From Phycisphaerales bacterium (GTDB taxonomy: Bacteria; Planctomycetota; Phycisphaerae; UBA1845; UTPLA1), in contig JACKHI010000001.1 in assembly GCA_020639075.1 (NCBI GenBank), positions 930,001-994,000 of the forward strand: DNA of 64,000 nt. Direction: 5' to 3'. Shown here piece after piece: positions 40,027 to 48,984 of the stretch. Under the pieces are notes generated by a model. The model was not told where the DNA came from. It worked only from the letters and a program-made list of their open reading frames with translations, and did no database searches. Within the stretch, counting starts at the first letter, position 1; every line of letters starts with the position of its first letter. A program made the position numbers and the translations under genes.

Positions 40027-43000
40027 ATGCCGCGGAGAGATACCGGAAATCCGTCGAGATTTTCAATGAGGTGTGTGATCTTCCCGCCGGCGATCGCGAC
40101 GCGTTTCTGTCGAACGCGTGCGGCGACGACGCAGTGTTGCGCCGCGCGGTGGAATCGCTCCTGGAGCATGACAGCAGCCTGAGTGCCGCAGTGGTGGCAG
40201 CGGAACAGGGCGCGGGGATTCAGGCGCTGATCGCGACGACATCGATGGGCGCCGCGCCGACGCGCATAGGGCAGTACCAGATCGTACGCCGAATCGGCCA
40301 GGGCGGCATGGGCGTGGTCTTCGAGGCGCGACAGGAACATCCCCGACGCGCCGTGGCGCTTAAGGTGCTTCATGCCGGATTCGGCGCGCCGGGCCTCATC
40401 GAGCGATTTCGGCGCGAGGCGAACGTCCTGGGCCAGTTGCAGCATCCCGGCATCGCGCAAGTGTTTGACGCGGGCGTAGGCGAAGTTGAGACCGAAGCGG
40501 GCGTCACGGGCAACCAGCCTTATATTGCGATGGAATTGATTGACGGCGTCTCGCTCGGCCAATGGGGCCGGGCGAATGACAGATCGCTGCGACAACGACT
40601 GGAGGCGATCGCACAGGTCTGCGACGCGCTGGAACATGCGCATCAGCGCGGCGTGGTTCACCGAGACCTGAAGCCGGGCAACATACTCATCGATTCAAGC
40701 GCACAGCCGAAGGTGCTCGACTTCGGCATAGCCCGGATCACCGAAGGTGACGACGCGGCGGCGACATTGCAGACACAGACAGGTCAGTTGCTGGGCACCG
40801 TGCCCTACATGAGCCCGGAACAGGTGACCGGCGACTCGCGAATGGTAGACGTGCGCACGGACGTCTATGCACTCGGCGCGTTGCTATACGAATTGCTCTG
40901 CGGCCGACTGCCGTACGACTTACAGCATCGTTCGATCGCCGAAGCGGCTCGCGTCATTCTTGAGGAGGAGCCCACGCGTCTGAGCCAGATCGATCGATCT
41001 TTGCGCGGGGATCTTGACACGATCGTTTCCAAGGCACTGGAGAAGGACCGCGAACGCCGTTACCCGTCGGCCGCGTCGCTTGCGGCGGACCTTCGCAGGT
41101 ATCTCGGCGACCAGCCGATTGAAGCACGCCCCGCAAGCGCGATTTACAACTTTCGCAAGTTTGCCCGTCGAAATCGGGGACTGGTCGGCGGGCTGGCGGC
41201 GACATTCCTGGTGCTGTTGATCGGGGCGGCCGGAACGTCGTTCGGCCTGGCATCGGCGCTTCGTGCGAACAAGAAAATCGCGCAGACGAATCAGGAACTC
41301 GCTAGAACCAACGAGCAACTGAAGGAAACGAACAAGAGACTTCAGCGGGTCACCGATTTTCAATCCGCACAACTGACAGACATCGACATGCCACTGATGG
41401 GGATACAGCTGCGCGACAGTCTGCTCAGCGGGGTCGCGGAGGATCGGCGCGACGACCTTGAATCGAGTATGGCAGAAATCAATTTTGTCGATGCCGCGCG
41501 GACGATGCTGAATCGGACGCTATTCCAGCGTGCGATTCAAGCCGTTGATGACCGTTTCGCCGACGAACCAGCCTTGCAGGCACGACTGCTTCAGGACCTT
41601 TCGAAGACGATGCGCGAGCTGGGTCTTTCGGAGGCGGCGAAGGCCCCCCAGGCGCGCGCCCTGGAGATTCGCCGGTCCGACCTGGGGGAGGACAGTCGAG
41701 ATACCATCGATTCAATACATGAATCAGCCATGCTCGCGCAGGCGCTCGGCGACTACGAAAGGGCGGAGACTCTTGCGCGGGAGGCGCTGACGCGGAGCGA
41801 GCGTCTCTTCGGCAAGGATGCCCGCGAATCGCTGGTGTGCCTTGGCACCGTCGCCTCCATTGTGAAACTGCGCGGGAATCTGGATGAGGCAGAGGCACTC
41901 GCCCGACGATCGATGGATGTCTTGACCAAAACCGAAGGCACGGCGGACCCGGGCACGCTGGACGCCATGTCGGCGCTTGCGGCGGTCCTGATGGCGAAGG
42001 GAGAATACGGAGAATCCGAAAAGCTCTTTCGGGCAGTCGCGGATGAAAGGAAGCTCGCACTGGGCTCAGATAGTTCTTCCACGCTGAGCGCGCAAAGAAA
42101 CCTGGCCAATGTACTCGAGACCCAGGGGAAATACGACGAATCGACCAGCCTCATCAAGTCGTGCTACGAAGCTGAGCGCCGCATTCGCGGCGATGATCAT
42201 CCGCACACGATCTCAACGTTGAGGGAGTATGCCGGCCGAGTGCTGCGGCAAGGCCGGTTGGAAGAAGCAGAGCCCCTCGCAGCGGACGCGCTCGCGCGTC
42301 AACGGAGATTGCTTGGGAGCGATCATCCGGACACGCTGTCTTCGATGGAACAGGTGGCTTCCATCCTGGAGGAGCGGGGAAAGCTCGTTGAATCCGAGGT
42401 ATTGTTCAAAGAGGTACTCGACAGGCGGCGCCACCTCTATGGCGAGAATAATGTCTCTACGATGAGAGCACTGGGGAACTACGGGTTTATCTTGAGTCAA
42501 CAGGGTAAGACCGCCGAGGCGCTGCCGATCTATCGGGAGACGCTGGCCGGTCTTCGTGCGCTCTACGGAAACGAACATCCACACACACTGACGAGCATGG
42601 GCAATCTGGCGGCGCTTCTGTCAGGGATGGGCCAGTACGAGGAATCTGAGAAGCTCTATCGCGAATCACTGGAGGCAAGGCGTCGAACGCTGGGCGAGGA
42701 TCATCCGTCTACGTTGAACGCCATCTACGGCATGGGGGATATCCTCCGCCGCGAGGGGAAGCTCGATGAAGCAGAGACATATTGCCGTCAATCGCTGGAG
42801 GGTTACCGGCGCGTGGGCGGCGACGATCACATCGGCACACTCTACTCGCTGACCAGTCTTGGACAACTCCTGTTGGACAAGCATGAACCGGCCGATGCTG
42901 AGCCGCTGTTTCGCGAGGCGGTCGAACGTCGGCGGCGGGTCAATGGAGACGGGCACCCGCAGACGGCGGTGGCGACGGAAGGTCTTGCCGAGTCGCTGGA

Positions 43001-43475
43001 AAAGCAGGACAAATGGGCCGATGCCGAGCAATGGCGGCAGTTTCTCCTAGAAACCGCGCGCGAAGCCGAGCCGAAGGATGACGACACGATCGTAGCGCGG
43101 CTGACGGAACTGGGAAGGAACCTGCTCAGGCAACGGAAATACGACAAGTCGGAGTCCGTGCTTCGGGAGAGCCTTGCTGCGTACGAGCGGCTCGGGACGA
43201 CCGACGACTGGTCGCGCTGGCGGGTGAAGGCAATGCTGGGTGAGTGCCTCGGGGCCGACGCGGATCGGCGATTGGAGGCCGAACGACTGATGCTCGACGC
43301 GATCGACCAGATGACGAGCACGTCGGGGTCGGATGCCGAACGCGTGGAATCGATTAGTATGATACGGCGGCGGCTGGCCGACTTCTATGAAAGCTGGGGC
43401 CTGCCGGATAAGGCGAGGGCATTGCGCTCAGACCGCGACGCGACGGCTTCGGTTCCGAAGGGCGAGCCGGGTTGA
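40023..43475 (+). CDS. Receptor-like Ser/Thr protein kinase with TPR array, module 1
   Basis: 1,150 aa from GTG 40023, overlapping the sigma stop, with GGGGAGA seven bases upstream. The N-terminal 80 residues resemble the small helical region seen before such kinases. Kinase domain about 82-360: GQGGMGVV loop, VALKVL lysine, VVHRDLKPGNIL catalytic loop, LDFGIAR, and GTVPYMSPEQ in the activation segment. All key residues are present. One membrane helix follows (about 388-412, LAATFLVLLIGAAGTSFGL), then a coiled stretch (ANKKIAQTNQELARTNEQL) and about fifteen kinesin-light-chain-like TPRs (typical LGxDHPDTL and YGNEHPHTL phrases) to the C-terminus, on the other side of the membrane from the kinase. 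The likely role is signal transduction coupled to the adjacent sigma factor (inference). Confidence 0.92.
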   Translation: MNAAERYRKSVEIFNEVCDLPAGDRDAFLSNACGDDAVLRRAVESLLEHDSSLSAAVVAAEQGAGIQALIATTSMGAAPTRIGQYQIVRRIGQGGMGVVFEARQEHPRRAVALKVLHAGFGAPGLIERFRREANVLGQLQHPGIAQVFDAGVGEVETEAGVTGNQPYIAMELIDGVSLGQWGRANDRSLRQRLEAIAQVCDALEHAHQRGVVHRDLKPGNILIDSSAQPKVLDFGIARITEGDDAAATLQTQTGQLLGTVPYMSPEQVTGDSRMVDVRTDVYALGALLYELLCGRLPYDLQHRSIAEAARVILEEEPTRLSQIDRSLRGDLDTIVSKALEKDRERRYPSAASLAADLRRYLGDQPIEARPASAIYNFRKFARRNRGLVGGLAATFLVLLIGAAGTSFGLASALRANKKIAQTNQELARTNEQLKETNKRLQRVTDFQSAQLTDIDMPLMGIQLRDSLLSGVAEDRRDDLESSMAEINFVDAARTMLNRTLFQRAIQAVDDRFADEPALQARLLQDLSKTMRELGLSEAAKAPQARALEIRRSDLGEDSRDTIDSIHESAMLAQALGDYERAETLAREALTRSERLFGKDARESLVCLGTVASIVKLRGNLDEAEALARRSMDVLTKTEGTADPGTLDAMSALAAVLMAKGEYGESEKLFRAVADERKLALGSDSSSTLSAQRNLANVLETQGKYDESTSLIKSCYEAERRIRGDDHPHTISTLREYAGRVLRQGRLEEAEPLAADALARQRRLLGSDHPDTLSSMEQVASILEERGKLVESEVLFKEVLDRRRHLYGENNVSTMRALGNYGFILSQQGKTAEALPIYRETLAGLRALYGNEHPHTLTSMGNLAALLSGMGQYEESEKLYRESLEARRRTLGEDHPSTLNAIYGMGDILRREGKLDEAETYCRQSLEGYRRVGGDDHIGTLYSLTSLGQLLLDKHEPADAEPLFREAVERRRRVNGDGHPQTAVATEGLAESLEKQDKWADAEQWRQFLLETAREAEPKDDDTIVARLTELGRNLLRQRKYDKSESVLRESLAAYERLGTTDDWSRWRVKAMLGECLGADADRRLEAERLMLDAIDQMTSTSGSDAERVESISMIRRRLADFYESWGLPDKARALRSDRDATASVPKGEPG

Positions 43476-43509
43476 GTGCCCTGCCCCGCATCATGACTCT
43501 TCTGATTCC

Positions 43510-43540
43510 GCGAACGAAGGTCGATTCCAAGCTCGTTCGC
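43510..43540. terminator. Hairpin in the convergent gap, possible bidirectional terminator
   Basis: GCGAACGA (43510-43517) and TCGTTCGC (43533-43540) pair over a 15-nt loop between the ends of the kinase gene (43475) and the secreted gene (43687). No T-run, so confidence is low. Confidence 0.35.
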
Positions 43541-43686
43541 GCTTACCAAGAACTTACTGCTCGATCGCGCTGAGCTCGCCATCGGATTCGGCGCAAGCCG
43601 TTCGAAAGCCCCCGCGAAGCGTCTTGGCGGACGCCTCGCGGAGGCCCGGAAATCCCGAGTTCATTCGACTTGCGATTCTATTGAGG

Positions 43687-46600
43687 CTAGGGGGCGATGA
43701 GCTGTTCGAGGAACCTTTGCGTGTCCAGACCGTTAACGGTTCCGTCGTTATTGATGTCGCCACGCTGAATGTCGCAATCCGAGTAAGCGGTTGCGTACGT
43801 CGTCGGGTCGATCAAGGCCTGCACGAAAGGGGCGACATCGGCCGGGGTCAGCAATCCGTCGCAGTTCATATCGCCGACGACGATCGTCGGGATCTCGATG
43901 AGGTTCGAGGGATCGTCGACGTTTCCGTTCAGCAGAAGCGACTCGAAATAGATCGGGCATCCATTCGTATTGAGTGTCGCACCTGCGTCGACGATTAGGA
44001 TGCCGACGTAGAGCGCTTCGCAACTCGATTGGCCGTCGTTTGCGTTATCGTGATTATCGACGATGTTGACTGTCGTCGCCATCGGTCCGATGCGGAGCTC
44101 GCCGATTGGATAGTGGTTGGCGAGTGTGCGATACAGGCCCGCGGCATCGGGACCAATGTCCTTCGACATGACTTCGAGCGACTGCGGTCCGACCGCCGGC
44201 TCGGCATTCAACGCCAGTGTCGCCGCCGAGAGATCGAACCGGGTGTTGGAATCGATGGCCGCGTCAAAGTTGCCGGCGATTCCGATCGTGAATTCAAACG
44301 ACGGCATGAGTAGCGATGCGCTTGATCCTAGCGTTAAGTCGCCGCCGATCTGGAGCCCCACATCGCCATCCGCCGACGGACCTCCTCGCGATGTGATATC
44401 ACCGATGATCGTTCCATTGTTGGTTAACGACCCGGCGATCGAAAGCGCACCGTTGATGATCGTGGTGGTTCCATTATTCAGAAGGTCGCCAATGACGAAG
44501 CTGTCGCTATTGAACGTCGTGTCGCCGTCATTGATGATGTCCGCCGCAAGGAAGCCCGTCGCGGCCAGCTCGCCATTCACATCGTTGTGCAGACCTCCGG
44601 TTACGGACAGTATCCCGGTCAATCCGATCGATCCGAGATTTGTCAGACCTCCGGGTGCACTCACGTCGGCGGCGCCGGCCGGGGCGATCGAGAGATTGCC
44701 TGTTGCCTGAACGACAACGCTGTTCGCAGTCAGCGTGGCCGACTGGGCGACGCCGATCGACACGTTGCCGCCTAGTTGCATTGTGCTGCTGCCTGCCGAG
44801 GCAAGTGTGGCGTCGTTGGCCAACGTGATCGTGCCGCCCGCGGGTTGAGTGATGTCGCCGGCGCTATTCAATCGTACTGCCTTGCCCACGAAATCGATCG
44901 TCGGCTCCAATTCGAAGGCGGTCGTCGGCGCTTGCAGCGTGTCACCGTTTGTTGCATTGGCAATTGCGTCGGCGATGCTCGAGTGATCTGTGCCCTGCGT
45001 CAGGTTACGCACCTCGCCGCATGTGTTGAGCGGATCGTTCGGGCAGAAGTCGCAGGCGTCGCCTATATCGTCGCCGTCGCTATCCGTCTGATCGAAGTTG
45101 GCGACATTGAGACAGTTGTCGCAAGGATTGCGCACGCCGTCCATATCGTCGTCGGGCAAATCGGGGTCACAGCATTCGCCGAGTCCGTCGCCGTCGCTGT
45201 CATCCTGGTTTGCGTTCGATATGACCGGGCAATTGTCGCTGTCGTTGCAAACGCCATCGCCATCGCTGTCACCCGATGCGTTGTCTCCCCGGCAGGCGTC
45301 GCAACCGTCTGGAATGCCGTCGCCGTCAGAATCGATGCGGTCGTCGAAGCCGGGGCAGATGTCGACACCATCGCAGACGCCGTCGCCGTCGGACTCGGTC
45401 GCGCAATCGCCGTAGACTTCAAGCTCGTCAATGCACTGTTCAAGCGGAGTCGAGGTGGTCACGCGAATGCGGAGCGCCCGCGCGACGATCGACTGGCCGT
45501 CCTGCGCGAGGCTGAATTCATGTCGGCGCCACATCAATCGTCCACTTGTGGGACTCGAATACTCGACCCTTCCGATTTGCGTCCACGTCACGGAATTCGG
45601 ATTCAGCGCCGCGCCGGCGTCGGTCGTGACATCGACGATGTAGCTTCCTTCCCAGCGATCCATGCATTCATCGCAGCCGTCGACGAAACCCGATGGATCA
45701 GTGTTGTCGGTGTTGTCGCGCCCCCAGGAGATCGACTCGATCGATTTCAGTTCGTTGAATTCCACGCCCACGAACGGCGACGGGTCGCTCGGCGAGGGAA
45801 TCCAGGAATGCAGGTTGCCGTAAAGTCCGTCGTTAACATTCTGGGCGAAATGCTGGACGGTGCCGGCCTGGCTACTCGCAAAATAGAGACTGCCGTTCGA
45901 AGATCGCGCCAGATTGTCCGGCACCGGGTTGTTGAAGAATTCCCCGTCGCCACCGACTTCAGCGATGGCAAAGCCGGTCTCCGACGAAATCGTAATCGGA
46001 TCACATGCATCGGGGACGCTGTCCCCGTCGGAATCCACACTGTCGTCGCCTCCGGGGCAAGCGTCCGCCGAATCGCAAACGCCGTCGCCGTCGCTGTCAT
46101 CCGGATTGTCCAGCGGGCAGCTATCGCATCCGTCTGGTATGCCGTCGGCGTCCGTGTCGATTTCGTCGTCGAACCCGGGACATATGTCGAGATTGTCGCA
46201 GACATCGTCTCCGTCGGCGTCGGCCGCGCAACTGCCATGAACCTCGAGCTCGTCGATGCACTGATCGAGCCCTGTCGAGTCACACCGGATGCGCAGGGCC
46301 CGCGCGACGATCGATTGGCTGTCTTGTGCAAGGCTGAATTCGTGTCGGCGCCATATCAATCGACTTGTTGTCGCGTTCGAGTAAGCAACGGTACCCACCT
46401 GCGTCCAGGCAACAGAGTTGGGATCCTGTGCCGCGCCGGCATCGGTCGTCACTTCGACGCTGTAGGTCCCGACCCAACGATCCGTGCATTCATTGCAGCC
46501 GTCGTCGAAACCCGAGGGGTCGCTGTTGTCATTGTTGTCGCGTCCCCAAGCGATTGAACTGATCGACTTCAGTTCGTTGAACTCAACGCCGACGAATGGC

Positions 46601-47709
46601 GCCGGATCGGATGGCAGAGGGATCCAGGAGTGCGAGTTGCCGTAGAGTCCGTCGTTGATGTGTTGCAGTGAGTTGTCGCCGCCAAGTTCGCTACTTCCAA
46701 AGTAGAGACTGCCGGTCGACGGATTGGCGAGGTTGTCGGGCACCGGACTGTTGAAAAACTCTCCTTCATCACCGGCTTCCGTGATGTCGAAACCCATCTC
46801 CGCAGTGATGTCGATCGGGTCGCATCCGTCGAGAACGCCGTCGCCGTCGGAGTCCGGTCCGTTGTCGTCAAAGCCCGGGCAGATATCGACACTATCACAG
46901 ACGCCGTCATTGTCCGAGTCATCCGGATTGTCCAGCGGGCACGGGTCGCAACCATTCGGGACGCCATCGAGGTCCGTGTCCACGCCGTCGTCAAACCCGG
47001 GGCAGATGTCGAGATTGTCGCAGAGTCCGTCACCGTCGGAATCTGCGGCGCAAATTCCGTAAATCTCGAGTTCGTCGACGCATTGATCGAGCCCCCCCGT
47101 CCCGAATCGAATCCGCAATGCTCGCGCGGGGACCGGCTGTCCGTTCCACGTCAGGTGAAATTGATGACGGCGCCACATCGAACGGCCCATCGTCGGGCTT
47201 GAGTAGGTCACAACACCCATTGGCGTCCAAATCACAGAAGCGGGATTCTGGGCGGCGCCGGCTTGAGTCGTCCTCTCAATGAGGTAGGCCCCCTCCCAGC
47301 GATCCATGCAGGCGTCGCATCCGTCATCCACTCCCGAGGGATCCATGTTGTCGTTGTTGTCGCGTCCCCAGGCGATCGAACTGATCGACTTCAGTTCGTT
47401 GAATTCCACGCCGACGAATGGCGCCGGATCGGATGGCAGCGGGATCCAGGAGTGCGAGTTGCCGTAGAAGCCGTCATTGATGTGTTGCAGTGAGTTGTCG
47501 CCGCCGATCTCGCTGCTGCCGAAGTAAACACTACCGGCCGAGGGCCGGGCCAGATTGTCGGGCACTGGCTGATTGAAGAATGCCCCCTCCGCGCCGATTT
47601 CGACGATACTGTGGTTCTCCTGCGGCACGATCTGAATCTGCGCGACAACCAGCGTCGGCAGGAGTAGTAACCCGGCAAAGACGATCAGCGTACAACGGTT
47701 GATCAACAT
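43687..47709 (-). CDS. Secreted protein with three repeated TSP3-linked domains and dockerin-like end
   Basis: 1,340 aa from ATG 47709 (GGGAG eight bases upstream) with a signal peptide (about 1-24). Three near-identical units of about 230-240 residues follow. Each holds FFNxPVPDNLAxxSxGSxYF, NDGLYGNxHSWIPxPSDPxPFVGVEFNELKSI, SWGRDNxDNxDPSG and ARALRIR...QCIDELEVYG, the look of a discoidin/F5-8C-type ligand-binding fold. Each unit ends in thrombospondin type 3 calcium repeats (DSDGDGVCD, CPGFDD). Then come a beta-rich region with NNGTTIINGALSIAGSLTNNG and a C-terminal dockerin-like pair (MNCDGLLTPADVAPF, DINNDGTVNGLDTQRF). Probably an extracellular calcium-dependent adhesin or matrix protein (inference). 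It diverges from the second sigma gene at 47912. Confidence 0.85.
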   Translation of the reverse strand: MLINRCTLIVFAGLLLLPTLVVAQIQIVPQENHSIVEIGAEGAFFNQPVPDNLARPSAGSVYFGSSEIGGDNSLQHINDGFYGNSHSWIPLPSDPAPFVGVEFNELKSISSIAWGRDNNDNMDPSGVDDGCDACMDRWEGAYLIERTTQAGAAQNPASVIWTPMGVVTYSSPTMGRSMWRRHQFHLTWNGQPVPARALRIRFGTGGLDQCVDELEIYGICAADSDGDGLCDNLDICPGFDDGVDTDLDGVPNGCDPCPLDNPDDSDNDGVCDSVDICPGFDDNGPDSDGDGVLDGCDPIDITAEMGFDITEAGDEGEFFNSPVPDNLANPSTGSLYFGSSELGGDNSLQHINDGLYGNSHSWIPLPSDPAPFVGVEFNELKSISSIAWGRDNNDNSDPSGFDDGCNECTDRWVGTYSVEVTTDAGAAQDPNSVAWTQVGTVAYSNATTSRLIWRRHEFSLAQDSQSIVARALRIRCDSTGLDQCIDELEVHGSCAADADGDDVCDNLDICPGFDDEIDTDADGIPDGCDSCPLDNPDDSDGDGVCDSADACPGGDDSVDSDGDSVPDACDPITISSETGFAIAEVGGDGEFFNNPVPDNLARSSNGSLYFASSQAGTVQHFAQNVNDGLYGNLHSWIPSPSDPSPFVGVEFNELKSIESISWGRDNTDNTDPSGFVDGCDECMDRWEGSYIVDVTTDAGAALNPNSVTWTQIGRVEYSSPTSGRLMWRRHEFSLAQDGQSIVARALRIRVTTSTPLEQCIDELEVYGDCATESDGDGVCDGVDICPGFDDRIDSDGDGIPDGCDACRGDNASGDSDGDGVCNDSDNCPVISNANQDDSDGDGLGECCDPDLPDDDMDGVRNPCDNCLNVANFDQTDSDGDDIGDACDFCPNDPLNTCGEVRNLTQGTDHSSIADAIANATNGDTLQAPTTAFELEPTIDFVGKAVRLNSAGDITQPAGGTITLANDATLASAGSSTMQLGGNVSIGVAQSATLTANSVVVQATGNLSIAPAGAADVSAPGGLTNLGSIGLTGILSVTGGLHNDVNGELAATGFLAADIINDGDTTFNSDSFVIGDLLNNGTTTIINGALSIAGSLTNNGTIIGDITSRGGPSADGDVGLQIGGDLTLGSSASLLMPSFEFTIGIAGNFDAAIDSNTRFDLSAATLALNAEPAVGPQSLEVMSKDIGPDAAGLYRTLANHYPIGELRIGPMATTVNIVDNHDNANDGQSSCEALYVGILIVDAGATLNTNGCPIYFESLLLNGNVDDPSNLIEIPTIVVGDMNCDGLLTPADVAPFVQALIDPTTYATAYSDCDIQRGDINNDGTVNGLDTQRFLEQLIAP

Positions 47710-47899
47710 CTCTGAAGCTCCCTGATTATCGAAAGGTCCCGCGCCCCACGAACGTCGTGGCCCCCGTACCCTCTGCGTCAGGCATCCATGCGAAAATCGC
47801 TGCTCTCATACCCCAGGTAATTTCAGAAAATTCTCAGATCAGCCGGGACTGGGTGCCGCCATCGCCCAACGAACTTCTGCAATCCTCAACAGGTTCGGG

Positions 47900-47905
47900 T
47901 AGAAT
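47900..47905 (+). promoter_or_regulatory. TAGAAT -10-like box six bases before a sigma-factor start
   Basis: TAGAAT-N6-ATG within TTCGGGTAGAATG, matching TTCGGTAGAATG before the first sigma gene. The third sigma gene has GAGAAT with a seven-base gap (55339-55344). Confidence 0.45.
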
Positions 47906-47911
47906 GCGACT

Positions 47912-48484
47912 ATGACGCAGTCCAATGTGACGCAGCTTCTTCACGCCATCGAGGCGGGCGAAGATCGGGCGACGAGCGAGTTGCTCGCGATCGTGTATCA
48001 AGAGCTACGGACGCTGGCGGCGCAGCACCTGCGGCGCGAGCGGTCTGGGCAAACACTTCAGGCGACGGCACTTGTGCACGAGGCATATCTGCGCCTTGTA
48101 GGGCCCGACGCTGAGACGGAACCTCGATGGGAGGGGCGAGGTCATTTCTTCGCAGCAGCGGCGGAAGCGATGCGCCGCATCATGATTGACCGGGCGCGCG
48201 CCCGGGGCGCCCAAAAACGAGGTGGGGATGCCAGACGGCTCACGCTTGATCCTGCATCTCTCACAATGGACGACGTGCCGGCAGGCGTCGCGGAGCTCGG
48301 CGAAGCGCTGGCGCGCTTCGAGGCGCAGGAGCCGGAGAAGGCGATGCTGGTGAAGCTGCGCTTCTTCGGCGGGCTGACGTTTGCGCAGGCGGCGGCGGTC
48401 CTGGGGATCTCATCGTCCACGGCTGATAGGCACTGGGCGTACGCCAAAGCATGGCTATACAACGATTTGTCGCTTGACGACTAA
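47912..48484 (+). CDS. ECF-type sigma factor, module 2
   Basis: 190 aa, same family as 39424-40026: ELLAIVYQELRTLAAQHL, QTLQATALVHEAYLRLVG, GRGHFFAAAAEAMRRIMIDRAR, and a region 4 with KLRFFGGLTFAQAAAVLGISSSTADRHWAYAKAWLY. Here the next gene is an FHA protein 93 bases downstream, and the kinase follows that. A TAGAAT box six bases before the ATG, with no ribosome site, suggests a leaderless message. It diverges from the triple-repeat secreted protein, which may be a target of this factor. Confidence 0.92.
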   Translation: MTQSNVTQLLHAIEAGEDRATSELLAIVYQELRTLAAQHLRRERSGQTLQATALVHEAYLRLVGPDAETEPRWEGRGHFFAAAAEAMRRIMIDRARARGAQKRGGDARRLTLDPASLTMDDVPAGVAELGEALARFEAQEPEKAMLVKLRFFGGLTFAQAAAVLGISSSTADRHWAYAKAWLYNDLSLDD

Positions 48485-48576
48485 TATTTCAATTCGCGTG
48501 GGGTATCCGGACGCCGAAATCCGCATAAGTGCTCGGTGACCCATTGTGCGGTCATGAATCACTTTGGGAGACGCAC

Positions 48577-48984
48577 ATGCCGAGCCTGACTATTCTCAAC
48601 GGTGCACAGTGTGGCGCACAATTCCTGCTGGCGCGTCGGATCCTCGGGATCGGTCGCAATCCGGCCCGAGACGTCCAATTGAGAGATCCGAAAGTCAGTC
48701 GTAAGCACGCGTTGGTGCGCTACATGGACGGCGCTTATCTGCTTGTGCCCGCAAATGCGCTCAACGGCGTGATTATCAACGGAGTACGGATTGAGTCGGC
48801 CCACCGGCTTTGTGACGGAGACGTGATTACGCTCGGCGACACGCATTTGCATTTCGAGGGCTACGCCAATCGAAATCAGATCGACGCCCTGCAACAGCGA
48901 AAGCAAACCGCCGACGACGTTCGAAACAAGAGTACTTTGTTGATGACTCAGACTGCCATGGACGGAGCGGCACATGGATCGTGA
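48577..48984 (+). CDS. FHA-domain protein
   Basis: 135 aa from ATG 48577 (GGGAG seven bases upstream; the frame is open back to 48529). A single forkhead-associated domain fills most of it: RILGIGRNPARDVQLRDPKVSRKHALVR has the conserved G-R, S-R-x-H binding residues, then NGVIINGVRI and LCDGDVITLGDTHLHFEGY. FHA domains bind phosphothreonine peptides. Its stop overlaps the start of the kinase gene (ATG 48974) by 11 bases, so the two are made together. The kinase or its substrates are the obvious phospho-partners. Only this one of the three sigma/kinase modules has an FHA gene. Confidence 0.9.
   Translation: MPSLTILNGAQCGAQFLLARRILGIGRNPARDVQLRDPKVSRKHALVRYMDGAYLLVPANALNGVIINGVRIESAHRLCDGDVITLGDTHLHFEGYANRNQIDALQQRKQTADDVRNKSTLLMTQTAMDGAAHGS

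Noticed and set aside
44776..46557. 593-codon plus-strand frame opposite the triple-repeat secreted protein
   Set aside because: It mirrors the TSP3 repeats, giving periodic Ala/Val/Arg; the minus-strand protein has signal peptide and clear domains.
43687..47709. Possible phage or S-layer origin of the repeated secreted protein
   Set aside because: No phage genes nearby and no SLH or other S-layer anchoring motif visible; the signal peptide and dockerin-like end fit an ordinary secreted protein.
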